Below are positions 20,961 through 34,159 of a stretch of 64,000 nt of DNA, one piece after another. The notes below the pieces were generated by a model that saw only the letters and a program-made list of their open reading frames with translations, did not search any database and was not told where the DNA came from. The DNA is from Fragum whitleyi. Its lineage: Eukaryota; Mollusca; Bivalvia; Cardiida; Cardiidae. Location of the stretch: assembly GCA_948146395.1 (NCBI GenBank), contig OX411547.1, positions 56,535,566 to 56,599,565 on the forward strand, read 5' to 3'. The position numbers and the translations under genes are program-made. Position 1 is the stretch's first letter. Every line of letters starts with the position of its first letter.

Positions 20961-22478
20961 TGTTGCAATGCGACGCTTATGTCTCCAAACGCGAGCATTT
21001 CGCTTACAAGTGATCTAAAGTTACAAGCACAGAGAAATAAATGAAGGAAGATCCATGTCGTTTAAAGAACACATAGTGTAAACGTTGCATAAGGAAGTGT
21101 TATTTCAGGAAAAACATTCGCCCACCAAGAACCTATGTAAAATGAACATAAAAATCACATATTGTCTTTAAGAATGGGGATTCTATTATCTTTTATAATG
21201 AGACTGCTTCAGTTGAACATTCATGAGTTGATTCGTCTTATCTAAATTAAAAAAAAAAAAAGAAAATCACTTTTTTTGTGCGTTCCTTTTAAGTAAATGA
21301 CACGTACGATAGTTTTACGATGAGTTATAAATATGTTTCCTCGTGATCAAAACGAGGAACTTCAAACATCTTGATATCTACATTTTGAGCAACCGCTTTG
21401 AAATCCAGTTTGGTAAGAGGTAAATTATCTTTGATTGCCCGCGACAGACCTTTTGATAAACTAAGGTTTTTCATTGGAACAGGTTAATCGATGTCAAAAT
21501 TGGATATTTAAAGAAACGGGGAGATTATATATTGTTTCACTGAGGTGTGATTATAAACATAATTACATTGAAAGGATCGGCGTGGTTCTTGATTACGGGC
21601 AATGGAAGGACAAGTTTTTTTGGGTTTTTTTTTTGTTAAATGTCATTACTACAAGTTTCATGAAATTCGTAAAAACATGTGATAAACACCTACTCCGAGT
21701 GCTGTGTTAGTTTGAAAATATTACACAGATTAAATGTTTCATATGTTAAATATACCCTATGAAATATGGCAATTATATCACTAAAACAGTCAAAAGTTGC
21801 GATAATTGTTACAGTTTTATATCGAATTTACGTGAACCTTTGCTGTTAGCCTCTACTTTATCCGCGGCAAGATTTTACAACATGAAAACACTATCAATTA
21901 TACCTCCTTGCAAATGTTACGTCAATGTTATTTTTTCAGAAATGTTACCTTCAAAATGGCCCTGACTTAGCTAGTCTGGCTACCAGATTCTTCTTTAATC
22001 AAAGGGAATTAAATCATTACAAATCTTACAATGAAGTCTCCTGTCTCTAAAAAGAAGAGGAAGAAGTTTTTGTTCAGCACTTGTTACTATGAACTTGGAT
22101 TAAGATTAAATAGAACTACATTTTTTTCTCAATATGCTCACAAAAACGACTTAGACTTAACCAGAGACATAAAAATTGGTACCAACTGAAAGGCCTTCTT
22201 TTAAGCAATACACGTGTGAATTATGAAGACTTTATTACTTTCCATTCATAATTTATGATGAATATTACAATTCGTAAGTTGAATTTTATGCGTCCTTTAA
22301 AAATTGCATAGACTTAGACCGATAATCTTAATCTTGGTATAAACAGAAAATTCTCCTCCCTAGAAATACACATGTGATATTTAAATACTATAATACTAAG
22401 AATTGCAAAAATCATGGCCAATGTTTAAAATGTACACATATTTGACGTGTAAATGACCATGACCGAAAGGTCTTGGTG
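20961..22478. other. Intergenic, nothing recognised
   Basis: AT-rich with short homopolymers. The block CAATACACGTGTGAATTATG near 22207 has a diverged partner just beyond the MITE at about 22910. Confidence 0.3.
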
Positions 22479-22905
22479 CAGTTAAGAACATCGTGAAATT
22501 GACAAGATGAGCGATTTTGGAATGGTTTTGGAATGTAAACTGAATGAGTGTGTGGAGCGAGTTTTGAGTGAAATTCAAGGGAGGTAATCCAATTTTGTTC
22601 ACGATGTACTAGATTCGCGATATTAATTATCTCACTTTATAAAACTACATATAGATTCTATCAATAGTTTCCTATCTATTTAAGGACCAATCAGACGCTT
22701 AAAACTTCGATTATGTCTGTGAAATCTCTATTATACTATAATTTTATTTATTTTGATGTAGTTATTGATTTTATCTATTTTCAGTGGATTTTGAACTTTT
22801 TTTAATGATTGTGAGTATTTGTAATGAATGGATGATGCGCAGAGTGAGCGATTTAGAATGGTTTTGATTTAGATGAATGTCAAATTTAACGATGTTACTA
22901 ACTGT
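22479..22905 (-). mobile_element. MITE family A, full-length copy (inverted)
   Basis: Opens CAGTTAAGAACATCGTGAAA and closes with ACGATGTTACTAACTGT. The interior carries GGAATG/GAATGA subterminal blocks, GGGAGGTAAT and a TTTTGTTCA centre. The order is the reverse of the 1522 copy. Confidence 0.7.
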
Positions 22906-23109
22906 ACAAACAATACACATCTGAAATATGAAGACACTTATCATTTACCATATAAAAATGAACTTTTTACTTCTTTTTTCTTCAAATGGTTACTTTAATG
23001 ACGTAGATTTTTTTTATAAGATCGATATATCTTTTTTTCCATGAAAACAAAATCCATAATTTTAATCCTCTCGTGTAAATAAAACTTATATTGTTCACTC
23101 AAAGCGGAT

Positions 23110-25531
23110 AAGACACTAAAAAACCAGAAAAACGCACAATTACGGAAAATCAATGTCCAAAGCTACATGTATTTTTTCGGATGTTTTAAGAGATTTTACA
23201 CTAAATTTTGTTCCTTTGCCAAGTAGAGGTTAATTTCTTTCCGATAAAAATAATTATAAGTAATTATTCCGTTAAATCATGGAATAAGTAAATATTATAA
23301 TGGTCTAAAATGTGTAAAATCGCGTGTCCAGTTTTAGAGTAGTAAGTTTTACCTGGTTCTCGATTGGGTTTCATATGTGTTTTTCATTTTGACAAATTAA
23401 TCTTTTTTTTAAAAAAATGTTATATTTTAAGCTGCAATCCAATCAAGGTGTCTCGGTAATTAAGTTATTTTTTGACAGCTTTTTAATCAATGTCAAAAAA
23501 AGTACAGTGAATTACGTTACTGCTTTGAGGTTAAAATAGAAATGGTTTCGAACTACCGTAAGGAAGTGATAATATGTTAAAAAGCTTCACATATGATACA
23601 AACTTATCTTAACAATCTATATGATTGCCCGAATTTCTTAAATAAATCGTCATCCACTCCTTAAATTAGACTTTCGTTTTTCAAGAAATAAAAGTGAACT
23701 ACGTCCGCAGAGATCTGATCTAAGAAGTAAATGAATTTCATTCTAACTTTTGTCAGTTAAGGCTTGAATTGTACCTTTCAATATTAGTTTGTAAAGTTTG
23801 TAAGTATCTAAGGCACACATTATTTGACTACAATAAATCAGTTTTGTGAACTACGTGTTTGTGAACTTCGTTTCTATCGTTAACAGTAAAATGCGATTTG
23901 CACCGTATTTCACATAAAATTACTCTTGAAAGTATTTTAGTGATCAGTGTAACATACTTGGTGTTCAACTTAACACGAATTACAATGAGATTATAAGGTT
24001 AGTACTCAGAATTTATCAAGAGATGCCATATTTAATACCAGGTCGAATAAAGCTCGAATATTAGTTTGAAAATATGTTGTTGAAAACACATGTATGCCTT
24101 TTATTCTAGCTTGGATTACTCTAATAAATATACGTAAGACCTGTATGGTGATTCTTTTGATTAAACATCCATGAAGCACAGAGTCATTTGGTTACGTAGA
24201 TCACACAGCTGGTAACGTATTTCAAAAACAAGAAATTTGTTTAATATGGTAGAAAATTGTTTTTGATCTTGTTATTGGTAAGATATTCAGTAGTCTTAAT
24301 ATTGATAGACTACATACAGAAACTATTAAACCTAACAAGAGCCCGAAATACAAATGATTTTCATCTAAGCGAGGATAATAAAATAGGTATAAAAAATATT
24401 TTGTTACACTATGGGGATTCAATCAAGAATCTAATATACATTTTTGTATCTTTTTTGTAATTTTATGTTGTTGTAAAACTATTCAAATTATATTTTTTAC
24501 ATGAACAGAAACTTTTTTCTCGGTGTATGACAAAATTTAGCGGGTCAAAAACATTATTAAGCATGTTAATTTTTTTTCAACTTGGCGTTCCCTTCCAATT
24601 TTCCACTTTGCTTTCGCGAAATTTCAGTGTAAGACAACAAAATACAAGGGTAAATTTGACTGATTATCTAGCAGTCTAGGAAAAAAGTTGGATTTAAGGC
24701 TGAAATCCTAATTAGAAGAAAAAATATTATCATATGAAAACTGAGTTTAAATATTTTTTAAGAAATTATTCCATAATCTCAGTTTATAGGAACACATTTA
24801 CTTCAATTGTGTAAACAAAAAAGGTTTGAAAAGAGATTTGGAGCTTAAATTACATGATAAGAATAAAATGATCATTAAAGTATTTCATTTGAATCGAAAA
24901 AAGTAAGTAAAATTTCAATTGTATAGATGCATTATTGCATAAGCGGTGACCTACGTTATCGGACATTTTTTGTAAGAATTAGTGTATTTCGGATCAATAC
25001 CCTCTTTCAAAATCATCAGTTAGCCTATCTTACATTCCAAAAGTCTTGCAAAGTGTAATAACAACAGGAATTTTGAATTCCTGTTAACAATGTGATCTTA
25101 ATACAATGTTTTGTGTTCTGTTTTTTGACTGCAAAAAAACCTGTCAAATCTGCATCGAAAATACTGTTTTGAATAGATATATGAAATAAACAGATAGTTA
25201 GTGTGACAGTTGTTCAGTGTTGTATCTAAAGGATATAGTTTAGTGAAAATAAATCAAGCGAATGTGGTTCTAGCTACTTTTCTTCATTGAAAAAAAGTCA
25301 CAATAATGAATGACTTAGTTTAATCACGTAATTCACTGTTAAGATTTACCCTCGTGTTTCAAGCTCATATTAAGAATATTTCTGAAGGTCCAGAATGATT
25401 TTTAATGACAAATTCTTCAAATATAAATGTATAAGATTAAAAAGAGACCAATATTATGAAAATCTAAAACAAAAACTCTCTCGGACAAATTCGACTAAAA
25501 ATTGTGCGTTTTTCTGGTTTTTTAGTGAAGA
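23110..25531. mobile_element. Non-autonomous CMC/Chapaev-like transposon, 2.4 kb
   Basis: A perfect 28-bp inverted repeat: CACTAAAAAACCAGAAAAAC at 23114 (to 23141) and its complement at 25500-25527. AAGA flanks both ends (23110-23113 and 25528-25531) as a 4-bp target duplication. CACTA-type termini with a 4-bp duplication fit the CACTA/Mirage/Chapaev group, most closely Chapaev; that assignment is inference. The 2.36-kb interior is AT-rich with no ORF above about 65 codons and no transposase motif, so any movement would need a transposase from elsewhere. Confidence 0.75.
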
Positions 25532-25814
25532 ACGTTATTTTTTTTTTTACTATGGAAATGAAATTAATCGTTGGACCTAAAGCCAGAAACCTCTTGTTCG
25601 GAAACGCTCGAATTTCAGGAAATAAGAAATAACCAATCTAAACCCTGATTATTTCTGAATGTGTTTCCATGACCAAATTAAATTCTAAGAAGGAGGATGG
25701 TTAAACCATTTCGTCTGTGAAACACGACTCTGCATGTCTCTAATCGCAACCACATGTGTCAACGATTTATATTAGATGAGCGTAACTGGGATTGTGAAAT
25801 TCATACCCATGCAT

Positions 25815-25975
25815 CATTTGTTTGGTTGTTCGTATGGGGGGTTTGGTCGCTTTGAACAGCTTTTTAATCATTTCACAAAGACTGGAACACCTCATCATGG
25901 ATTCCCGCATCTTCCTCTAACCAGTACTAGCTCAATAACCTTTTTAACCTCCAGCTGTTATATACAGTGTCTTTC
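25815..25975 (-). mobile_element. V-SINE-like 3' fragment
   Basis: TTTGGTTGTTCGTATGGGGG, then CGCTTTGAACAG, ATGGATTCC.GCATCTTCCTC, ACCAGTACTAGC and CCAGCTGTTAT parallel the 3' half of the copy at 12270. The tRNA head is missing. Confidence 0.55.
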
Positions 25976-26285
25976 TGGACCAATTTTAATCGTGACATTG
26001 ATATTTACCTCGAATTTTATCAATGTCTTAACTGTATATGTTAAAGCTATACTAGTCCGAATTAAGGCAAAAAGAGTTCTAAAATATTATAAAATTATCT
26101 GTTTTATTTGTCGGCCTCCGACTATGAAAATAAAAAATCAAGTAGACAAATATCATATTACTTAATTAAAGTCATGTTTTTAATTTAAAAGGCATTTTCA
26201 GCACACCCTAGTTATTCTCATATCACGAATATTACCAGCCTACAATTTAAAACACATTTTGAACACTCATTCGCACCCTTTCATC

Positions 26286-26505
26286 GGCATACTAGAAAGA
26301 GAATGGATTCCTGGTATTTCTCTCTCCAGTACAAGCAACACAACCTTTCCTCCAAGAGCTGCTATCTCACATAAGTGTACGATAATCAACCCATTGGTGA
26401 GAGACAAATAGTCAGAAAGAATGAGTGCCGCCGTCGGGGTACGAACCCGGGACCTTTACATTGACAGTCCGACGCGCTACCACATGCGCAATGACGGCGA
26501 CTGGT
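26286..26505 (-). mobile_element. V-SINE-like SINE with tRNA head
   Basis: On the minus strand the head has A-box TGCGCATGTGGTAGCGCG (complement of 26472-26489) and B-box GGGTTCGTACCC (26437-26448). The body ACTATTTGTCTCTCACCAAT, then GGGTTGATTATCG and GAGATAGCAGCT, matches 16260 and 12270. It ends near 26286. Confidence 0.7.
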
Positions 26506-26629
26506 TACGATATAGAAGCTAACTTACACCTCTTCGCACCCTTTCATCAGCATACTAGAGACAGGGTTGCGTTATAGAGGCAAGGCTACACCCAAGGCTA
26601 AGCTCCAACTAACGTAGGTAGTCAGCCCG

Positions 26630-26830
26630 ATAAGCTCAGCTCAGTTGTTGAGCACCTGGCTTCAAAACAACTATTGTTCGACATTGTGGGTTCAATTCCC
26701 GAGCTGGCATACTAACACACAACATGTAATTGTCTTTTTGGATGAGACGTGAAACGAAGCCCCGTGTGAAGATGCTATAATTCGAACGCGTTCAAGACCC
26801 GTGACGGATCTAAGTAGTAGTTTCGCAATG
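26630..26830 (+). mobile_element. tRNA-headed SINE (family 3)
   Basis: Head with A-box AGCTCAGTTGTTGAGC and B-box GGTTCAATTCCC, then the body TTGGATGAGACGTGAAACGA and GCCCCGTGTG. This body differs from the V-SINE-like copies, so it is a separate family. The head's anticodon arm is degenerate. Confidence 0.6.
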
Positions 26831-27025
26831 CATCTACTAGTATGCACTAACCACTTAAAAAATAACGATCTGCTTGGGCGTCGCTCATATTGTCATATGC
26901 TACGGTAGCGGCTATAAATAAACGGAAATACTCACATTACCGAATGTACTTTGTGTCTGCGATGGTACTTAGATCTCGCTTAGAATCTCGCACAAACAGA
27001 TGAGATGATATGTAGATTTAAGACA

Positions 27026-27046
27026 ATGCCCCCCCCCCCCCCCCTA
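27026..27046. repeat. Poly-C run
   Basis: A run of about 19 C. Similar C runs occur at 34315-34333 and 42839-42854. Confidence 0.9.
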
Positions 27047-27505
27047 CCTGACACTGACACCATGTCAGAGTTAGTAGTCCAGTGGATCATCTTACGTCTC
27101 TCTCTTATTTCTGTCAAAATTAGGTTGTGTGAAGTGTCTGCTTATTCAATATTGTTGAACAAAACCGCTCGACGACCAAAATTTCGTTCAAACAGCTCGA
27201 AAAAAACTTTCATTTTTACTTTCGTCGTGTCTTTTAGATTTTAAATTTGATCTACGAATCTTTAAATCAATGGAACTTAGACATTCCACGATATGGGTAA
27301 CAGGGGATACAAATTTTGCATCTTGAATAAAATCGTAGGTGTCCTTCCTTGTATGAAGCTGTAGTTACGAAATTTTGGGCCCCCCACTGACAGCATGTCA
27401 GGGTTAGTAGTCCACTGGAACAACTCGCGTCTCTCACTAACTTCTGTCAAACTCAGGCTAGGTGTAGTGTCTGTTTTTATTATGCTGTCAAATGCAGCGG
27501 TCAGT
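27047..27505 (+). repeat. Tandem duplication of a ~125-bp block
   Basis: The block at 27047-27170 (CTGACAC.ATGTCAG.GTTAGTAGTCCA, CGTCTCTC, TCTGTCAAA, GTGTCTG) recurs at 27383-27505 in the same orientation, 336 bp downstream. The copies differ at scattered bases. The spacer contains a GAAGCTGTAGTTACGAAATT motif near 27354. Confidence 0.65.
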
Positions 27506-29077
27506 TAACCGCAAAACCTAATTTTTGTATTGGAGTCGGTGGTACAAAGTGCATTTGCTAATCATGAAACCAATCTCTTAAAATAGAAATAGAAAAAATA
27601 ATATAATCATGTAGTTTATTTGATGGAAATAAGAGAATAATTTGTTCGCATCTTAACATATCAATGTTATCTGGTACAAATGGTCGATTTTGGGAGAAAT
27701 TATCATCATGAGGATTTTGCCTCGTCAAAAAAGTTTCTCACATTAAGGTACCCCGACACCATTTGTCTCTTGTTCCAATCTTCATTAGATAAATATATTT
27801 CGTAGAGTGTACATTCACAATAATTTGACAAAAAAATCAGCATATGTTTTACATACAATTTTTGGAGAAAATATGGATTTTTGAAAAAGCAACAACATTT
27901 TTTTCTTGCAAAAATGCTAGGAAACGGACGATAGAAAGCTGAATGGTGACCCTCAATGTTAGTGAGTTTGTAAGCATGATTCATTGAATACAAGGAATTG
28001 TAAAATAATGGATAAGAAACATTAACAAGACGAAAACGCAGGAAAAAACGCTCTCGAAAAAGTACTATTTTTTCAGCCAAATCTAAGTTTTATTTTAAAA
28101 TCAACAAAAGACATACCCTTACATTAAATAAAGTTGAAAGAATATGATAGAAAATTAGTTTGAAATTGGAAGATTTAGAAAAGGTAAAATAAAGTATGTG
28201 TACCCAGGCATTTTTGGCCACCTTGCTTTCTATGAAACCACCGACCCTCAAAATTCAGGCGCTCACCTTTTTTTCGATTTCTGGTAATAAATATTCATAA
28301 GACAAGAGTTTGGTCATATTTGCTGTAATACAAAACATGTACCTCATTGATAATTATGTAATCGCTATTTAAGTTTCAATTACTGATAATCCATGCACGT
28401 AGGAAGCAATTTAGGTAGATGAGTGGGTTTGATGAAGACTCGTTTGGGGTAATAGTTACTGAGAAGGAAGGGGCTTCTTCTTCTATTCTTTTACAAAGGA
28501 AAATACATATGCAAGAACAATGAATATTTATAAACAGCCCAATCATCATGCATATCAGTCGTCATTTCAGGCAACAAACTTAATGCACCAATTACATACT
28601 AAATACCTAAGTGTCAATTGTTGATTCTTCTATTAAAATGATTCAAATGACAAAAAACAATCTCAAGGTAATGCAATGATAGGGAAAGGTCAGGAAAAGG
28701 CTTGCAACAAGAGTCTTCTCACTTTCCAACAAAAAAACGTTCGCCATTTAAGCTTCTGTGGCATTGTTAACTACCAAGTTTTATTCAATTGACCCTGTCG
28801 GAACAAGTACATGTAACGTTGGAAAGGAAAATGCCCGTGAATCTAAATAACACAACAGAGGGTTTTATTTTTATAACCAAATGATTTTAAGCTAAGTATA
28901 AAATAAATCTCAGTTCATTGCAATAAAAAAAACTCCATTCAATCCATCAATTAAAATTAACCGGTCCCGTAGGTTCCTCACATTTTCCAATACATTTATC
29001 TTCCCAGGAGGCAGTTTCGAAATAGATTTAGTTTAGTAATTAAACATTGATTCCTTAAATTAATAGTAGTAGAAATC
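27506..29077. other. Intergenic, nothing recognised
   Basis: A 124-codon minus-strand open frame at 27706-28080 shows no motif and no coding-like composition; I treat it as chance. No repeat was recognised. Confidence 0.35.
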
Positions 29078-29640
29078 ATGATACAAAAACATGAATGTTG
29101 TTATACGAATTGTTCTCACTTTCACATAAGTTGGTGTCTATATAGTTCACAATATGAATATGTATATAGAGCTTTTTGCCGTCGTAAGAAATTATCATAT
29201 CAGTCAAATAAAAAATCTTCTTTGGCTGATGCAAGTAAAAGCAAAAAAAACTATTTTGGTCTTTATAAAAAAACGGAAGCAACTCTTCAAATTTTGCTTG
29301 CGAAAAAATCCGATACCCTATCAAGAATTGATCACGTATTTCCAAGCTTTGATATTCAATGAAACTCAAGGATGCCGATTTAACACATATGTTGATCCAC
29401 TGTTTTTGACACAGAAATGGACAAATTATTAAATATACCTATAACTCTACATGAGAACCTAAGAGTATTGATATATTAAAGCTAGGTAAAGCTCATGGAA
29501 AGGATGGAATTCAAGCAGAAATCTATAAGAACACATCCCGTATTATATCCCCTATATTTGTTATATTTTTTGATAAAATATTTGATACAAGAATTGTTCC
29601 AAAGTCATAGTGTGAATTCCATTAGCATAAAGGGAGTTGA
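29078..29640 (+). pseudogene. LINE fragment (pre-RT and RT start)
   Basis: The frame at 29078-29362 reads FCRRKKLSYQSNKKSSLADA followed by SKSKKNYF, matching the Lys/Arg-rich linker that precedes RT in many LINE ORF2 proteins. Another frame at about 29490-29610 reads LGKAHGKDGIQAEIYKNTS and an IFDKIFDT-type stretch, the start of the RT fingers. Frameshifts and a stop near 29610 break it, and the catalytic palm is absent. Clade not assigned. Confidence 0.65.
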
Positions 29641-31234
29641 TAATGTGCTTTACTACTAATTAATTCAGATTTATCTTTTTCTCGATAAAACAAACTTGAA
29701 TCTACTAAAATTTCTCAAAACATGGCGGAAGGTGTTCATTGTATCATAGGTTCAATAAAAATAATATTAATACATATTTGGTGTCACTTATACTCTCTTA
29801 AATGTCAACGACGTCGTTTTATTCTTAAGGAGACGTATTTGAAACCGGGTTAGGTAAATAAATATAAAACATATAGACAATCTGCTTTCCATTTATTCCG
29901 ACACTTTATATATTGTATAAAACAATATAAGTAGTTTGGATAGTTGTTAAAAGCATGAATAACCCTAGCACTTTCGAAACTTAGTCTTTCTTCATTAACG
30001 GTTCATTGAGAACTGACTGTGAAAGTGAAAAATCAACCCTATTATAATAGGCTAGCAGAAAATATGCAGGTCTGGCAAGTTTAGGAATTAACATGTCAAA
30101 ATTGGTCCTAGATCTTACATTTATAAGTTACCCTTTTTATAGTGTGCAACAATTTTATATAAAAATTAATTTAATTATTGAAAACCTAATCTGGATACCC
30201 AATAATATTTTAAAACACAGATCAAAAATTGAGTAATTGGGTATCCAGTGAACTCAATAAAACGTTTCAGAGAAACCACTTGTCGCATACAGGGAACAAG
30301 TCCTTTATAGGCATTCTTGTGAGAGCCTTAATGAGTACTCCTGCAACCAATAACTCTCATTGAAAATCTGGACCGTGCAAAACACCTACGTGTCAAACCA
30401 GCAGTTACTAGCAAGACATTCAGACCTTCAAGGCGCATCTTGGCACTTAGAGTTTCACACAATTGCAAAACATCCAATGATGTGTACCTCATGATATGTA
30501 CGATATGACACAAACTATTTTTTGGCGAAACCAAGCAGCAGATCAACAAGCTCATGACTTTGCACCGATCTGACTGGAAAACATGTAGTTTCAATAGGTC
30601 TGCAGTAGCTGAACTTTTTAACGAAGTCGACCACTCATTCAACGATGGTGTCCTGTATTGCATTGAAGCAAACAACAAAATGCTGCTCATATATATGCGT
30701 CATAAATGAACAGTATTTTCAAACTGAACGCACGCCAATATAGATTTGTTTCATTGATTGACTTTGACTAAATTGTTAGTTTTGTCATTCAGCTGCTTAC
30801 ATTTCAAAATTATGGTCGAGCCATAGACCAAGGGGAATTCAACATATACATGCATATTTGAGTGATGATCACAACTATATAAAATAATAATATGACCTAC
30901 GTCGCCGGAGTGAAACAACCCTTTGAATATTTTTGATAATACACGGGTGTTATTACTAACGTCAAATAAAGGTACATTTATACGAGGTGGGTTTTTTTTT
31001 ACTCCTTTGCACTGCATGTCTTTTGACCTCTGTCCTGACTCATAGAACGAATTCCGAATCTGTAGGCAAGCCTAGCGATGTTACCTCAGATATCGGACCA
31101 GCAAATTATCATTATCTACATCCATTACAAACCCGGCTGTCCTAGTTTTTAAATTTGAGATTAGATCACTTGTCTAGTATTTACAAGTGTTGTTCAGAAA
31201 GTTGTTTGATAACTTCGAAATGAAATAATTCAAT
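29641..31234. other. Intergenic, nothing firm
   Basis: A 12-bp inverted repeat CTGGATACCCAA/TTGGGTATCCAG sits near 30192-30247. A 120-codon minus-strand frame at 30328-30690 in a slightly GC-richer block has no recognisable domain; it may be a relic of an unrecognised element or chance. Confidence 0.3.
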
Positions 31235-31409
31235 AACAAAAGGACCAGAACGGCCCTTAAACGCTCACCTGAATTTTATTTGTCCAGTGGAACCCATGCA
31301 AGTAATTTTCTGACAAAGTTACATTCACATTTGCCTAATTGGGGAAGAGGACAGAGTATTCAAAGAATTTAGAGTGAAAATAGACCCTGTCCATCAATTC
31401 TGTGCGGAG

Positions 31410-32750
31410 GCAACTAGAAATAAGGCATGCCCTGCCATGCCCATTTTTATGGGCAAATCAAAATTTTGTAGAATAATTTTAAAGAGGGACATAAAAGGAA
31501 CATGCAGGTAAAGTTTCATTGAAATCGGCCCAGTGATTCAGGAGAAGTTGTCTTTCAAAAGTTTCGGGCTCAAAATAAGGCCTGCCCTGCCACGCCTAAA
31601 TCTATGGGCCAATCAAAATTTCGCGAACAATTTTCAAAAAGGGTCACCCAAGGAACATTCTGCTTAAGTTTCATTGAAATTGGCCCCGTGGTTAAGGAGG
31701 AGATGTCATTCAAATATTTCGGGCTCAAAATAAGCCAATTATTGAAAGGGTTACCCAAGGAACATTCTGGTATAGTTTCATTGAAATTGGCCCAGTGATT
31801 TTAGGAGGAGATGTCATTCAAAGATTTCCGGCTCAAAATAAGCCCCACCCTGCCACGCCAATATTTAAAAGCAAATCATAATTTGGCGAACAATTTTCGA
31901 AAAGGGTCACCCAAGGCAGATTATTGTAAAGTTTCTTCGAAATCAGCCTAATGGTTCAGGAGATAATGTTCAAAGATTTCGGGCTCAAAATAAGCCCCAC
32001 CCTGCCACGCCCACATTTATGGACCAATCATAATTTCGCAAACAATTTTTTAAAAGGGTCACCCAATGAACATTCTGGTAAAGTTTCATTGAAATCGGCC
32101 AAATGGTTCAGGAGTAGATGTCGTTCAAAGATTTCCGGCTCAAAATAAGCCCCGCCCTGCCACACCCACATTTATTAGCCAATCAAAATTTTGCGATCAA
32201 TTTTTGAAAAGGGTCTTCCAAGGAACATTCTGGTATAGTTTCATTGAAATTGGCCCAGTGGTTAAGGAGTTGATGTCATTCAAAGATTTCGCGCTCAAAA
32301 TAAGCCGCGCCCTGTCACGCCCATATTTATGGGCCAATAAAAATTTCGCGAACAATTTTAGAAAAGCGTCAACCAAGGCACCTTCTGGTAAAAATTCATT
32401 GAAATTGGCCCAGTGGTTTAGGAGGAGATGTCATTCAAAAGTTTCGGGCTCAAAATAAGCCCCGCCTTGCCGCGCCCATATTTTTGGGCCAATCAAAATT
32501 TCGCAAACAGTGTTTAAAAAGGGTCACCTAAGGAACATTCCGGTAAAGTTTAATTGAAATTGGCCAAGCGGTTTAGGAGGAGATGTTCAAAGATTTCAAA
32601 GTGAAGAAATGCCACGCCCTGCCACGCCCATATTTATTGGCCAATCAGAATTAAGCGAACAATTTTCAGAAAGGGTAACCCAAGGAACATTCTGGTTAAG
32701 TTTTTATTGAAATCGGCCCAGTGGTTCAGGAGAAGAAGAAGTTTTTCTAA
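31410..32750 (+). repeat. Tandem array of ~155-bp units
   Basis: Successive GGGCTC-type landmarks lie at about 31566, 31721, 31829, 31981, 32136, 32291, 32446 and 32596, giving spacings of 155, 108, 152, 155, 155, 155 and 150 bp. The 108-bp unit has lost a segment. Confidence 0.85.
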
Positions 32751-32803
32751 ATTATTGACAACGGACGACGGACGACGCACGACGGACTCAGCATCACCCT
32801 CAA

Positions 32804-32837
32804 AGCTCCCCTTGAGCACGTTGTGCTCAGGTGAGCT
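32804..32837. repeat. Terminal hairpin of tandem-core element 1
   Basis: AGCTCCCCTTGAGCAC and GTGCTCAGGTGAGCT pair around GTT, with small imperfections. CTAA overlaps the 3' edge, reminiscent of the Helitron hairpin plus CTRR end. Confidence 0.65.
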
Positions 32838-33062
32838 AAAAAGTAATTGTGTGTCATGTTAAATCGGATTTAGTCATATACGAGTTAGATACATTTTCTA
32901 TACAAATATACGCTTGTCACCCGCAAAAATTGCACGATTTCTGGAAGTATAGATTTACGACTACGATAAACCTGTAGATATGGAAATTTGATTCCGAACT
33001 GACTTAATGCAGTTTAATTTTATAGTAGCAGCAACAGAAGCAAAGTACTAAACTAAATATGG

Positions 33063-33135
33063 GATTCTGCAATGCAATATCTCATTAGAATCGTCTTCTA
33101 AAGACGATTCCAATGACATATTGCATTGCAGAATC
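33063..33135. repeat. Hairpin with 35-bp arms
   Basis: Arms 33063-33097 (GATTCTGCAATGCAATAT...) and 33101-33135 are complementary with two mismatches and a 3-nt spacer. Confidence 0.8.
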
Positions 33136-34159
33136 TAACAACGAATAAAATCACCAGGTACGATTTGTGATTTTGACTTACGATAATTTTTTTTGTAAGA
33201 CGTTTAGTAAAACTGCCCACAGAACTACAAACAGAAACAACAACAAATGAACTACTGGAAAATAACAGCTACTCCCTCATTACATTTTTTTTCTATGGAT
33301 AACTTGCTATTATTATAATCTAAGAACATTAATTAGAAAATACGATACTTAATTTCACACAATATGTTTTACGGTATCACCTATAAGTATCGTTTTACAG
33401 AAACAGATACCTTTTTGGGCTCGGTTTTGGTCAAAGTCCAAGTTCATAAAATCAAACAAAGTTTGTTTCATAGATGACCAACTTTTTTTTGAAACACTCC
33501 TTATGGAAATTAGAGGAGAAACTATATCATTTAGCAGCCACAAGAAAAAATCAACAAATCTTCAGTTCCAATCCGACATTGAAAAAATAGAATCGAATTT
33601 AAACGAAACCAACAAAGAAAGACTATTCAACCTTTAAGCCGAGTTAGAGACCATACGTAACGAAAAATTAAAAGGACATTTTATCAGAGCAAAGGCTAAC
33701 TGGATAGACAATGGGGAACACATTACAAAATTCTTCTGCAATTTGGAACAACAACATGTTGCCTCTAACTCTATTCCGTTTTTAGAAAAAGAGGATGGTT
33801 CGCATATTTATGTTCAAAAACATATTTTAGAAGAAGCTAAGTCTTTTTACGAAAATTTATACGCTGAGAAAAATGATTATAACTTTAATTTAGAAGAGGA
33901 ACTAAAAGATAGTAAAGCTTCAAAACTCAACGAAAATCAGAAACAAAGCATCGAAGGACAACTCAAGTACCCGGAAGTAACTGAAACTTTAAAAAAATAT
34001 GAAAAATGATAAAAGCCCTGGACCCGATGGATTTTCAACAATCTTTTTCATTCAAAGTATTTTGGGGGCAAAATAGGTCATTTTGTTGTTAGAGCTTTAA
34101 ACCATGCATTTAATACAGATTCCTTTTCGCCAAATATTAAATTAGGAATTCTATCATCG

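Larger units (their letters stand above)
31235..32840 (+). mobile_element. Pearl/DINE-1-like tandem-core element 1
   Basis: The 5' cap is AACAAAAGGACC..AACGGCCC then CGCTCACCTGA. The core is about eight tandem units of roughly 152-156 bp (one shortened) with GGGCTCAAAATAAG, CCCTGCCACGCCC, AAAAGGGTCACCCAAGGAAC and TTTCATTGAAATCGGCCC. The 3' part has GACGG/GACGCAC iterations, then the hairpin AGCTCCCCTTGAGCAC..GTGCTCAGGTGAGCT and CTAA. The layout resembles bivalve pearl and DINE-1/Helitron-like non-autonomous elements; the assignment is by layout only. Confidence 0.75.

Noticed and set aside
27706..28080. 124-codon minus-strand ORF
   Set aside because: No motif, low-complexity aromatic/basic composition typical of AT-rich chance frames, and no splice or promoter context.
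30328..30690. 120-codon minus-strand ORF
   Set aside because: No recognisable domain. Composition is slightly less AT-rich than its surroundings but there is not enough to call a gene.
31410..32750. CRISPR-like regular array
   Set aside because: Units are ~155 bp and repetitive throughout, with no short repeat/unique spacer pattern, and the genome is eukaryotic.
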